A stretch of 64,000 nt of DNA from Staphylotrichum longicolle. Its lineage: Eukaryota; Ascomycota; Sordariomycetes; Sordariales; Chaetomiaceae. The stretch covers positions 9,672,001 through 9,736,000 of the forward strand of contig JAHCVI010000001.1 of NCBI GenBank assembly GCA_019096155.1, written 5' to 3'. How positions within the stretch are numbered: the stretch's first letter is position 1; every line of letters starts with the position of its first letter. The notes beneath the pieces were generated by a model. It was not told where the DNA came from and did no database searches. It saw only the letters and a program-made list of their open reading frames with translations. A program made the position numbers and the translations under genes. This document shows, piece after piece, positions 22,850 to 32,561 of this stretch.

Positions 22850-24491
22850 ATGCTGTCCTCACTTTTGCTTCTTGTCGCTCCTTTCTCGCTCTTCTCGACG
22901 GCTGTAGGTCTTCCGAAAAGCGTTGACCTCAGCGCTGGCGAGGATGTGGAAATACGATGCGATTGTGGGAGCCAGACCAAGGATCTGCTGTTGCCTGCGG
23001 CTACATCTAAGGGGGAGGAACGGACTGTAGCTGCCGTGACGGCCTCCGAAAAGCCGCTTCCATTACCCACCACCATACCCAACATCAATCAGACGACTAT
23101 AGCGCGTCTAAATGGGTCCGCTCCGTTTGCCAACGCAACGACCAAGATGACGCCTTGGACGGGTTACCGCAATGCCCTCTACTTTACAAACTGGTTTGTT
23201 CTCTCGGCGGGAGTTGGCATGAAGGGTGATCTGACCATCTCAGGGGCATATACGGGGCGAACTTCCAACCCCAACAGATTCCCGGCGACAAAGTCACCCA
23301 TGTTCTGTATGCTTTTGCTGACATTGCGCCGGATGGAGAGGTGTAAGTAGAAAGACAACACCCAAAGTTACTCAAACTGACCATCCCCCAGTAAATCTTC
23401 GGATTCCTACTCCGACCTTGAGAAGCACTACCCAACAGACTCGTGGAACGACCAGGGGCAGAACGCATACGGCTGCGTCAAGCAGCTGTACCTCCTCAAG
23501 AAGAAGCACAGGCAGATGAAGACCCTCCTCTCCATCGGGGGGTGGACCTACTCGCCCAAGTTTGCCCCCGTCGCCGCGACCGAGGCCGGTCGGCAACGTT
23601 TCTGCGACTCGGCAGTGACACTCCTCAAAGGTGCGCCTTGCCCTCAGTGTTTTTGACCCTAACCGAGCACCGCCACTCACCCCCCCGTTACCTAAACAGA
23701 CTGGGGCTTCGACGGCCTCGACATCGACTGGGAATACCCGACCAACGCGGAGCAGGCGCAGCACTACGTCCTCCTCCTGCAGACCTGCCGCGCCGCCCTC
23801 GACGCCTACGCGGCCCAGCACGCGCCCGGGTACCGCTTCCTGCTGACCGTCGCGGCGCCCGCCGGCCCGCAAAACTACAACACCATGGACCTCCCGGGCA
23901 TGGACCCGTACCTCGACGCCTGGCACGTCATGGCCTACGACTACGCCGGCTCCTGGGACGCCACGACCGGCCACCAGTCCAACCTCTACCCCTCCCCCGG
24001 CAACCCGCAGGCGACCAAGTTCAGCACCGACCGCGCCGTCGCCGACTACCTGCGCCGCGGCATCCCGGCGCGCAAGATCGTGCTGGGCATGCCGCTGTAC
24101 GGGCGCGCGTTCGAGTCCACGCGGGGGCTGGGGCTGCCCTACGCCGGGGTGGGACCCGGGTCGCGCGAGGCGGGCATCTGGATGTTCAAGGAGCTGCCGC
24201 GCAAAGGGGGAAGGGAAGTGTACGACGAGGTCGCGGGCGCGAGCTACAGCTTCGACACGCCACGGGCGAGCTGGTGTCGTACGACACGCTGGGCAGCGCG
24301 CGGCGCAAGACGGAGTACCTGGTAGAGAAGGGGCTGGGCGGCGCGGTGTTCTGGGAGGCGAGCGGGGATCGGAGGGCGAGAGGAGCTTGGTGGGCGCGGT
24401 CAAGGCCGGGATGGGGGGGTTGGAGACGGGGGAGAATTGGTTGGCGTATCCTGCGAGGGGGATATGGGGGGGGGTTTATGGGGTGATCTGA
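22850..24491 (+). CDS. GH18 chitinase (secreted), reading frame broken twice near the 3' end
   Basis: Exons are 22850..23193, 23244..23342, 23392..23630 and 23700..24491. Introns are 49-69 nt and all GT..AG. The start gives a signal peptide (MLSSLLLLVAPFSLFSTAVG). An N-terminal extension of about 90 residues precedes the GH18 barrel: YFTNWGIYGANFQPQ, LLSIGGWTYS, catalytic DGLDIDWEYP, MAYDYAGSWD, GMPLYGRAFEST, then VFWEAS. This is the plan of fungal endochitinases such as Trichoderma Chit42; the enzyme hydrolyses chitin by substrate-assisted catalysis with the Glu of the DWE motif. Past ASYSFDT the frame changes at about 24259-24262 and again at about 24366-24373. Each change equals one missing base. 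The conserved C-terminal sequence (GENWLAYPARGIW) then runs to the TGA at 24489-24491. All catalytic residues lie upstream of the breaks. Confidence 0.85.
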
Positions 24492-24678
24492 GCTAAGCTT
24501 GGTCAGTTTTCGGGGCGTGTTGCGATTTGTGCTCGTGATTGGCGTGCATGTGCTTCAGGTGTCAATTTTGGGAATCTGCATGTTTGCTTGATGGACCGGT
24601 TTTTTTGTCTGGGGGTGGGGGGGTTCGGAGAAGGAAGCGCAGTCCAGACATTGCCCTTCGGAAGACACAAGGCCACCT

Positions 24679-24700
24679 CCCCCCCCCCCCCCCCCCCCCC
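24679..24700. repeat. Poly-C tract
   Basis: About 22 consecutive C, bounded by GGCCACCT on the left and TGGCC on the right. Exact length in the genome is uncertain because homopolymers are error-prone. Confidence 0.8.
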
Positions 24701-24794
24701 TGGCCAAAAGAAAAAAAAGAAGAAGAAAAAAAAAACAACTTGTACCCCCAATGGAACTTTAGGCGTTACCATGCCATGAGGCTTTGATACGCTA

Positions 24795-24831
24795 GATCTT
24801 CTTTTTTTTTAAAAAAAAAAAAAAAAAGATC
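24795..24831. repeat. T/A homopolymer palindrome
   Basis: GATCTTC followed by nine T and then about seventeen A and GATC, forming a near-perfect inverted repeat able to fold as a hairpin. Confidence 0.7.
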
Positions 24832-25282
24832 ACAAAAACAAAGTATAGAGAAAAAAATGGAAAGAAGGAAAAGAGGAAGGAATAGAGCAGGCAAACAGAA
24901 TCCAAGCTTTTTTCCATTTCACTCTGTTTTATCAAGTATTCTGGTTTTCTCAGTCAGGTATCCTAGCAAGGAATGGAAATGTCACGATTGTTTTGGTGAT
25001 TTGGTGGACGCCTTTTTCTGTCCAGAAGGAGGCGAGGGATGTGAGATCCGTACTAGTCATTCAGAGAGAGTTTGGCATTGTTTCAATCAGTCCCAGACAC
25101 AATTACAACTCTTGCCGGGCTGAAGACCTGGAGACCCAAGTGCAACAATGTGAGAGATGGTATCCTCTGAAGTATGCCGAGGATGATAACCCTTTTGGCA
25201 AACGTTGGGACCACTTCCCAAGGAAGTCATAGAGACAAATAAAGCAACAAGCCGTATCTATTACCAATGGGGCCGGTAGATA

Positions 25283-26886
25283 CTATACTGCACGGTAGGT
25301 CCCCTCCCGCCTCATCTGCCACAGGGATGTTGGCGCAACCACTGGACTGGGCAAGGCCAGTCGATGGATAGCATCACCGTGGGAATCAACCGCCCCTTGG
25401 ATACACTTCTTTTCTATGCTGAGCTCCGACGGGCGGACTTGGGAGGCAACGGTTTGCCACGCCTCCACGACCGCGTGGGTGAACTCGAGATCCCACGTGC
25501 TTCGCCATGCGATGTGCGGGCAGCCTCCGTCTTGGTGATGGTATATAAAGGCGCAGGCGTTGCCCCTTCTCCCATTCCAAAGTACCAGAGTATGCAGTCT
25601 GGGCATGCGCAGCGCCGCGGCGGCAGCGCTGGACAGTAGAGCGTCGATCTTGCCTCGGCTTCCCGTGGGCTGTAGCAACGCCGATGTCAGGGTCAGTGAC
25701 TGCAGGTGCTCCCACGTCCAGCTTGGCAAACAGGCTCCAAGGAAGTCCTCGGCGTTGGACAGGTACGACACCGAAAGCTGTTCGAGGTCGAGGCTTCGGG
25801 AGGCAAAGGCTGCGCCGATGCGAGGATCGACGATGCGGACAGAGTCGACGGGAAACATGACCCCCAGCCGCCCGGGGTTGGCCAGAGCGGCGGCAAGGTT
25901 GTCGTCGAAGTCTTCAAAGACGGATAGTGTCTTGAGGGTTTGGGGGAGGCCGTTTCGAATCACGGATGCGTACTCTGTGGTAGAGATTCACTCATGTCAG
26001 CTTGCTATATGCCGTCTGCACACTCAGATCGGTACGCACCGTCGTCAACTATCTGGGCGTGAAACCTGTTCCACATCCGCCAGGGCTCGTAGACCATATG
26101 TTCCAGGCGGCTGAGCTTGCCCAGCACAAGCTGCAACTCCATAGGCCACAGCCGGCGTCGGAGCTGCCTGCGGATGGTGAGTCGAGTGACGACCCCGACG
26201 CGAGGAAGTTCGGCTGGAAACCGGAGGTTGATAGCCGTGAACAGGCGCAACACGGCCATCTTCGGTGGTGGCATCACCTGCTGCGCATTTCTCCAACCAT
26301 GCTTTGGGTCGTCCAACAGCTGAGAACCCAAGTCCCGGACAGAAACCACGTCGTCCTCGTCATCACCCACACGGTCCGAGCTAAAACAGTAGTGCTTGAA
26401 CCAGTGGCCCGAATCGCTAGGCGAGTGTGCATTGAGCTCCAACGCCAGGGCTTTCTGCTTCGCCAACGCCCAGCCGCTGAGGATGGAGAACAGCTTCCAT
26501 ATGCCTTTGCTAACGATGGACGAGTTTCGCCGCTGCCACGTGTCCGACTCGGACGAGTAGCAGCACCGGCACGTGTAGCATGGCAGCTCGATATCGAGCG
26601 AGATGGAGTCGACGAGGTGTTGCCGGCGGACTGCAATGCGTTCGAGGTCATCTAGACAACCTACGTGCAGCTTTAGCTGGCGGAAGTTTTCTGTCTCAAT
26701 CACAAACTGCCATTCTTTGCAGACAGCCGCGGATGAAGCCCAGCCGGGATGCCTCTGCTGCGTGATGGCCTCAAGAATCATGAGGCGGATCTCTACCGGC
26801 AGAATCGTCCAGCACGGGGCTTTTTGTTTTGTCGAGCTTCGAAGGATCATTGCATGCTCCCTCGTTGTGTTGTGCCTGTCCGCCAT
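25283..26886 (-). CDS. F-box-like protein of a fungal DUF6546-type family
   Basis: Exons on the minus strand are 26886..26040 and 25974..25283, with a 65-nt intron (GTGCGT donor, CACAG acceptor) and a phase-1 join; 512 residues. The start at 26886 (MADRHNTTREH) is the first ATG; the upstream in-frame extension has no ATG. An F-box-like segment lies near residues 27-45 (WTILPVEIRLMILEAITQ). The rest is rich in Leu, Trp and His with no obvious repeats, and has a Cys cluster (CYTCRCC). This type of long protein with an N-terminal F-box-like motif is frequently expanded in filamentous ascomycetes. A substrate-adaptor role in SCF ubiquitin ligases is possible but unproven here. Confidence 0.78.
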
Positions 26887-28360
26887 GGTGGCGATTGTCA
26901 CTTTGATTTTGAAGAGAAAAGAAAAAAGACGGTTAGTGGTTGAAGGGCACCGCTCCAAAAACGAGTTGATTGCTTTCCATTAGCTATATGTTATGGCTCG
27001 CTGACATAGGAATGACCACAGCATAACGATGTACACGCGCAAACACACCTGCATGCGGTAACTAGCAGCAGACGCCCTCTGTATGCGGCATTGCAGCTTA
27101 CCTTTGGGGATTTTAGGTTTCGTTGACGCAATAGCTGCACAGTTCAAGCGTCCACGGCCCTCCTTGTGCATATAAGTCACACCTCGTACTGTTTGATTTC
27201 AAAGCTCAGGTATGGAAGTTCGGAGGGGGGAAGCAGAAGAGACAAAGTGGAGCGAGGGATCTTGTGTCAGTCTGTAGAGGAAGAGGGAGCGGTGCGGCGA
27301 TTGCAACTTGCTGCTTAACCTTGTCAATGAAGATACGGATGTGTGGCCAGGAGCTCGGAAGGTGGTACGAAGTGTCTTTGATTCTTGGGTGGCCCCGGTG
27401 CCTAATAAAGTTCACCAGTTGGTTTAAAGCATCAAAGGCAACCAAGCCTTGCACTAGGGGGTGTAGTCGATGTCGATTGGTGGGACTGGGGTCATATCGA
27501 CAATGAGCATGCGGAAACGGTGGTCACTGTGCCGTGTATGCCGGGGCGCGTCGTTGACCCTGCAGATAATGGAGGGCGGCCGAAGTTGGCGGTGGCTACT
27601 TCGAACCCTGCTGAGTTTTGTGTGGTAGGCGAGGAGGGGATCTAAGGTTAAGTGCCAGTCTAGACCGAAGTCAAGTATTGCTGGCTGCTACTACTTAGCA
27701 TCTCTCATGAATTATACACAGGCTCTTGCAAGTTTACCGAGGGGAGAGCGGACGGGATCCCGAGTTTCTTGCAAATGTAGTCGCATGTGAGGTAAATCGT
27801 GTTGCAGAGCGCGTTACGTAGGAGGTGGTTGCTGAGGAGACGACCGAATTGGTGATGGGAATGAAGGTTGTGTCACGAGCCTCAATCTGCGGGTGTTGAA
27901 CAACGCTGAACGCATACAATTCAGTCCCGGCCCTTTACCCTTGAACCGCGCCCCCACGTTTCAGATCCACGGAACGGGAGCCGGCCGGCTGTTGTCGGAC
28001 GCAACCACACCATCTGATGTGGCGCGACACGTACCTGGAGGACTGACCTCCACCTTTCAAGCCCCCTCAGCTTGAACATCGCGAGAGCGAGCTATGTATC
28101 ATTGCGATCTGCACTTGCTCCAGAACTCTAACGGATAGGTACTTTGACCTTGTATGTACGTTTAGAAACACCTGCACTATCCAAGGCATCACGATCTCGA
28201 GGAAGACCACCTGCTTCCCTCTCTGATCCCCCCTTAGCCCGGCCACAGACCGTAGCTACAACCCCCACTGCCAGCAGCACATCCTACCTCTTCAAAAGCC
28301 CCCAAAAAGAAATAAACACCCTGATCTACAAAAAAAAAAAAAGGCCACAGGACACGGCCT
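26887..28360. other. Intergenic region, no gene supported
   Basis: 1.5 kb between the F-box-like gene's start and the 3' end of the GPI-type gene. Only short unconvincing frames. A short A-run lies at 28330-28341. Confidence 0.45.
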
Positions 28361-30020
28361 TTACAACATCAGCACCCCAACCATCCCCACAGCAAAAGCC
28401 ACCACCAGCCCCCCCATCCCACCACCAACCCTCTCCGCGCCCGACCCAGCCGTCAACCCGGTGTTGGCCGCCGTCCCATTGCTCCCACCCGCGCCCGCGC
28501 CCGTGCCCGTCGTCAGCCCCGTCAGCCCCGTCTGCGCGGCCGCGATGGCAGTGACCATGGTCCGCGTCACGCCCGCGCTGACCGTCGTGAGCGTCGTCAG
28601 CACCGAGCTCGCGCCCGCACCGCCCGCGCCGCCAGCGCCGGCGCCCGTGCCCGTGGAGAGGGGCGCCGTGAGCAGGGTGCTCGCCTCGCTAGCGCCGCCG
28701 GCACCGCCAGTGGCATTGGGCAGCGGCTGGAGGGAGCCGCCAGTGCTCTCGCCCGCACCGGCGGATCCGGGGAGGGGTTTCAGCGAGGGGGACGACGACG
28801 ATTCACCGCCGCTTCCGCTTTCGCTCTCGCTGCTGCCGCTTTCGCCACCGCCAACACCACCGGCTGCGCCGTTGGTCGGGAGGGGCTGCAGCGAGCCCGA
28901 GGCCGAGCCCGCCGTGCCGTTGGTCAGGCCGGGCAGGGGTTGGAGGGCGCCGTTGCCGGCGAGGCCCGTGGGCTGGGCGACGCCCGAGGGGAGGGCGGCG
29001 GCGGCGGTGCCGGTGGTGTTGGTGAAGACGAAGCCCTGGGCGGGAACGGTGAAGGAGGACGGGCCGGCGGAGACGGCGGCCGAGGGGTTGGCGGCGATCT
29101 GGGTGAAGGAGCCGATGACGGGCGCCGCGGCGGTGGTGGAGCCGGATGCGTCTGCCGCTGCTGCTGCTGCGGTGGTGGCTCCGCCGACGATCTGGGTGAA
29201 GGAACCGATGGCGGCGGCCGCGGTCGAGGCTTCGGTGACTGCCGCCGTTGCCGTTGAGCCCACGCCGCCCACGATCTGAGTGAAGGACCCGATGACTTGG
29301 GTGACGTCTGATGTGGCAGCTTGAACAGCCTTGAGGATAGAGTTAGCAGAAGTCCGGAATGACCAGATGCGCTTGAGAACATACCGAGGTCACGATGCTT
29401 GGTGTGGTTGGAAGGGGCTGAAGAGACACAGCCGTGCCTGCGTCACCGAGTCCCGGGGGCTGCCTCAGCCCCCCTGCCGCGCTCTGGGTTGCAACAAGAG
29501 CTGGTTGCGACGCAACCAGAGTCGGAGCCACCGAAACCACCGCCGTAGATTCCACTACGGCCGGGGGCGCAATGACACCTCCGGTTGCGAGACCGGGCAA
29601 GGGCCGGAGCGAGACAGGGGATTCGTTGGCTTGCAAGCCCGGGGGTTGTCTTAGGCCTGTCGCAGCTGCCGCCTCGTTTGCGGGGGCGATGGCGGATGCA
29701 GCAGCAGCAGCGCTTGACTGTTGGGCTGCGAGAACCTCGGGGGGGATCTGGGTGGCTGCCGGCGCAGTGTTGACGGCGGTTTGTATGCTGAGTGAACTCT
29801 CGTTGGCTCCGTTGCGGCCGCCGCCCCCATTGCCCCCATTGCCCCCGTTGCCCGCCCTCGAGCCCCCGTTGTTGTTATTGTTGTTGTCGCTGTTGTTGTT
29901 CCCGTTGTTGTTGTTATTGTTGTTGTTCCCGCCGTTATTATCTCGCTGGGGAGTCGCTGTGACATCCCGGGCCGCAGCGGCCAGGAGAATGGCAACGAAG
30001 GTTCTGGTTGAGAAATGCAT
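28361..30020 (-). CDS. Secreted repeat-rich protein, probably GPI-anchored cell-wall protein
   Basis: Exons on the minus strand are 30020..29385 and 29329..28361, with a 55-nt intron (GTATGT donor) and a phase-0 join; 534 residues. It opens with a signal peptide (MHFSTRTFVAILLAAAARDVTA). An Asn/Gly-rich low-complexity block follows, then a long Ala/Ser/Thr/Gly-rich body. Two repeat types recur: GSFTQI (three copies, near the start of exon 2) and a short LxPLPGL / LQPLP / RQPPGL motif (at least eight copies across both exons). The C-terminus is a small-residue site followed by a hydrophobic tail (GGLVVAFAVGMVGVLML), as needed for GPI attachment. The composition predicts heavy O-glycosylation and exposure on the cell wall. 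I recognise no enzymatic domain. Confidence 0.85.
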
Positions 30021-31423
30021 CTTTTGTCGTCGAGACACTTGTGGTTGGCTTATACAGATATTAAGCCAGGCCGAAGCTGGCGTGGTCAAAGTCGTAACGG
30101 TTTGTAAAGAACGTAGAGACAAAATACGCTGACCTGCAGTCACGAATTGAATGACAAAAGAAGGGAAGAGAAACAGAAGACTGAACACGGCAGGAATGTG
30201 GACAACTGGAGCAAGAGGGAAGAGAGGACAGAAGGGACGGCAGCCGGTATAGGGCAGCATATATGGCGGCAGGATGTTCTCACGGGATCCGCGACACAGG
30301 AGTCTGAGAATCATGGTCCAGCATCTCGAGCCTTCATCCCGGCTTGCTGTCTTCACGATCGCCCCGGGGTACCTCGCCAGGCAGTGGTTGTTGCAGGTCC
30401 ATCCAAGTACTCCTGAAAGGGGAACATCCCATGATCGTTCGAGGACCGGGGTCGAGTGAGAGACGGGGCCGGCAGTGATGGGCAGCCAAACACGGCACCG
30501 GCTCTATTCGTGTCCGCCAAGCGCACATCGAAAACATGCATCTCCATCATCCGTTCATGCTCCGGCTTGGGGTTGCGGGGGGGCGAGGCAAAAGACGGGA
30601 TGGACAGGGGGCCTGAGCGAGGCTCTGACACGAAGCCCTGCAGCGATGAAACTTGCCGCCCGACAGACCTCCATGTTAGCGAGCGTCAGGGGCTGCCACC
30701 AAAATCGCTAGCAGAGTGCGAAGCGAGGCCAGACTCGTGAGGAGCTAGGTTTAGGTAACCTCCCTCGCCTCCTTGGCAGGACGTTGAAACAAAAGTATCC
30801 CTAAGCCGGTTCCGAGTGGTTGGAAGTCGTCCCAAATATGAAGCATGCTGGAGGCGAAAGCAAGATCGAGAACGTTCGGAGAAACCTCCACTCTCGTTGT
30901 CTTGCGCAGTAGCAATAAGCTTTTCCTCGGGGAGACGAAGAGTGAAGAAGGAATATGGAGAGAACATTGATTGAACGAATGCACCAACATGCAGCCGTCG
31001 AGGCGACCCGACCATTTTCGTCTTGTCCTGGGTAATAGAGATCGCAGATTTGAAGAGAAAGCTTTGTTGAATTGGAGCAAATCTTAAGCTGAAGCTGAAA
31101 TTGAGAGTCATCTCCTGATGAGGTAGGGGAAGTGCCACTCATGTATTTTCCTGCACTTGAAGTTTTCCAGGCTCTTGGACAGATGACAAGGAAGCAGGAG
31201 CAGACAGTCGGGAGTGACAAGCGCAAGCTGGGACGGACCCGGGAATGCAGCCGGTCTTGGCACGACAGGGATACATCCAATTCTGCCAATCGACCCCGCC
31301 TAAATTCCCAGCTCCAATCGAACCTCGACGTCGAGTCGTGAACCAAGCACATCCGCAACAACCAACACCGGCCATACAACGCACCAATTCATACGGGATC
31401 ACCACCCCCCTTCGATCGGCACA
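30021..31423. other. Divergent upstream region, GPI-type gene and EMI1-like gene
   Basis: 1.4 kb with no supported gene. Presumably holds both promoters and leaders. Confidence 0.45.
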
Positions 31424-32452
31424 ATGGGCTGGTTTGACGGCTGGTTCGGCTCCGACAACAGCGGCTCTGACCCGCTGCGGAAGCTGGACCCGAAGCTGCG
31501 CGAGTTCCTGGAAAAGGAGTCGCCCGTAAAATACCACACTCCCGCCCCCCAACAGCAGCCACCACAACAACCACAACACCAGCAACAACCACCACCGCTA
31601 TCATCATCACAACAACAATCACAACAACAACAACAACAACTGCCCTCCTCCTCCTCCTCCGTCCCCGCCGAATCCCTCTACCAAGACGGCCGCTACGCCC
31701 ACCTCTGGAAGACCTACCGCCCGCTGGCCGCCATCGAGGCCGAGACCAAGTCGGACAACGAGAAGCTCACCGACGTGCTCGACGCCTTCAAGGAGCGCAA
31801 GGGCCTCATCGGGCGCGCCGCCCTCGAGAACTGCGCCGACGAGCAGTTCGCCTGGGCCGAGTGCATGCGCTCCGGCAGCTGGACCGCGCGCATGACCATG
31901 TGCTCCGACGCCGTGCACAAGTTCGAGCGCTGCTACAACGCCCAGAGCCGCCTGCTGAAAGCGCTGGGGTACCTGAGCGTGCAGGGCCGCGGCGGGGACG
32001 TGGACGAGGAGATCCAGATGCGCGCCGACGAGCTGTACCACCGCATGTTGGACCAGGAGCGCGAGATCGAGAAGGCCAAGGAGGAAGGGCGGGAGCCGCC
32101 CGTGTTCAAGTCGGTGTTGGCGGGTGCTCTGCCGGCACCACCGGCGGTGGCGGCGGCGGCGGCCAAGGGTGGTGCGGGCGCGGGTGCGGGCCCGGAAGTG
32201 GCGGAGCCGAGCGAGGCGCTGGTGGCGACGTGGAAGGAGAGGCTGGAGAAGCTCCCGCCCGAGGAGCGCGAGGCGGAGGAGCAGGCGCTGCGGGCCGAGC
32301 ACAGGGCCAAGGCCGAGATGGCGAGCAAGATACAGGGCTTGTGGCAGGAGCAGGCAAAGGAGCGGGAAGCGCGCAAAAAGGAGGGGAAGGAGACGTTTAT
32401 GGATCGGTTTTCGGCGCTGGCCGGGTCGTGGTCCGGGCCAAAGTCGAGCTGA
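31424..32452 (+). CDS. EMI1-like (DUF3128) twin CX9C protein
   Basis: Single exon, 342 residues. A Trp-rich start (MGWFDGWFG) is followed by a Gln/Pro/Ser tract (about 41-80). The conserved core spans about 85-180 with Cys137-X9-Cys147 and Cys160-X9-Cys170 (ENCADEQFAWAEC, then RMTMC and FERC). This twin CX9C arrangement, with the CMRSGSW context, fits the DUF3128 / early meiotic induction protein 1 family. The C-terminal half is charged and Ala-rich, predicted helical. Twin CX9C proteins often fold in the mitochondrial intermembrane space through Mia40, and yeast EMI1 is needed for early meiotic gene induction. The function of this copy is inferred only from the family. It ends 109 bp from the convergent AME1 stop. 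Confidence 0.85.
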   Translation: MGWFDGWFGSDNSGSDPLRKLDPKLREFLEKESPVKYHTPAPQQQPPQQPQHQQQPPPLSSSQQQSQQQQQQLPSSSSSVPAESLYQDGRYAHLWKTYRPLAAIEAETKSDNEKLTDVLDAFKERKGLIGRAALENCADEQFAWAECMRSGSWTARMTMCSDAVHKFERCYNAQSRLLKALGYLSVQGRGGDVDEEIQMRADELYHRMLDQEREIEKAKEEGREPPVFKSVLAGALPAPPAVAAAAAKGGAGAGAGPEVAEPSEALVATWKERLEKLPPEEREAEEQALRAEHRAKAEMASKIQGLWQEQAKEREARKKEGKETFMDRFSALAGSWSGPKSS

Positions 32453-32561
32453 TCAGGCTGGCGAAGGGAATGTACGAATTAACAACTGTACGAAATCTCA
32501 TTCATTGTGTGTCATTTGGTACTTGGATCATCAATGGGGCTCATCATGTCGTTACAGCGGT

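Larger units (their letters stand above)
24492..25282. other. Homopolymer-rich spacer
   Basis: About 790 bp between convergent genes. It contains a run of about 22 C (24679-24700) followed by purine/A-rich sequence, and a T9/A17 run flanked by GATCTT and AAGATC (24795-24831). No gene seen. Confidence 0.6.

Noticed and set aside
23372..24403. 343-codon minus-strand frame
   Set aside because: Antisense of the chitinase, an artefact of GC-rich codon bias.
28461..29279. 272-codon Pro/Ala-rich plus-strand frame
   Set aside because: Antisense of the low-complexity GPI-type gene.
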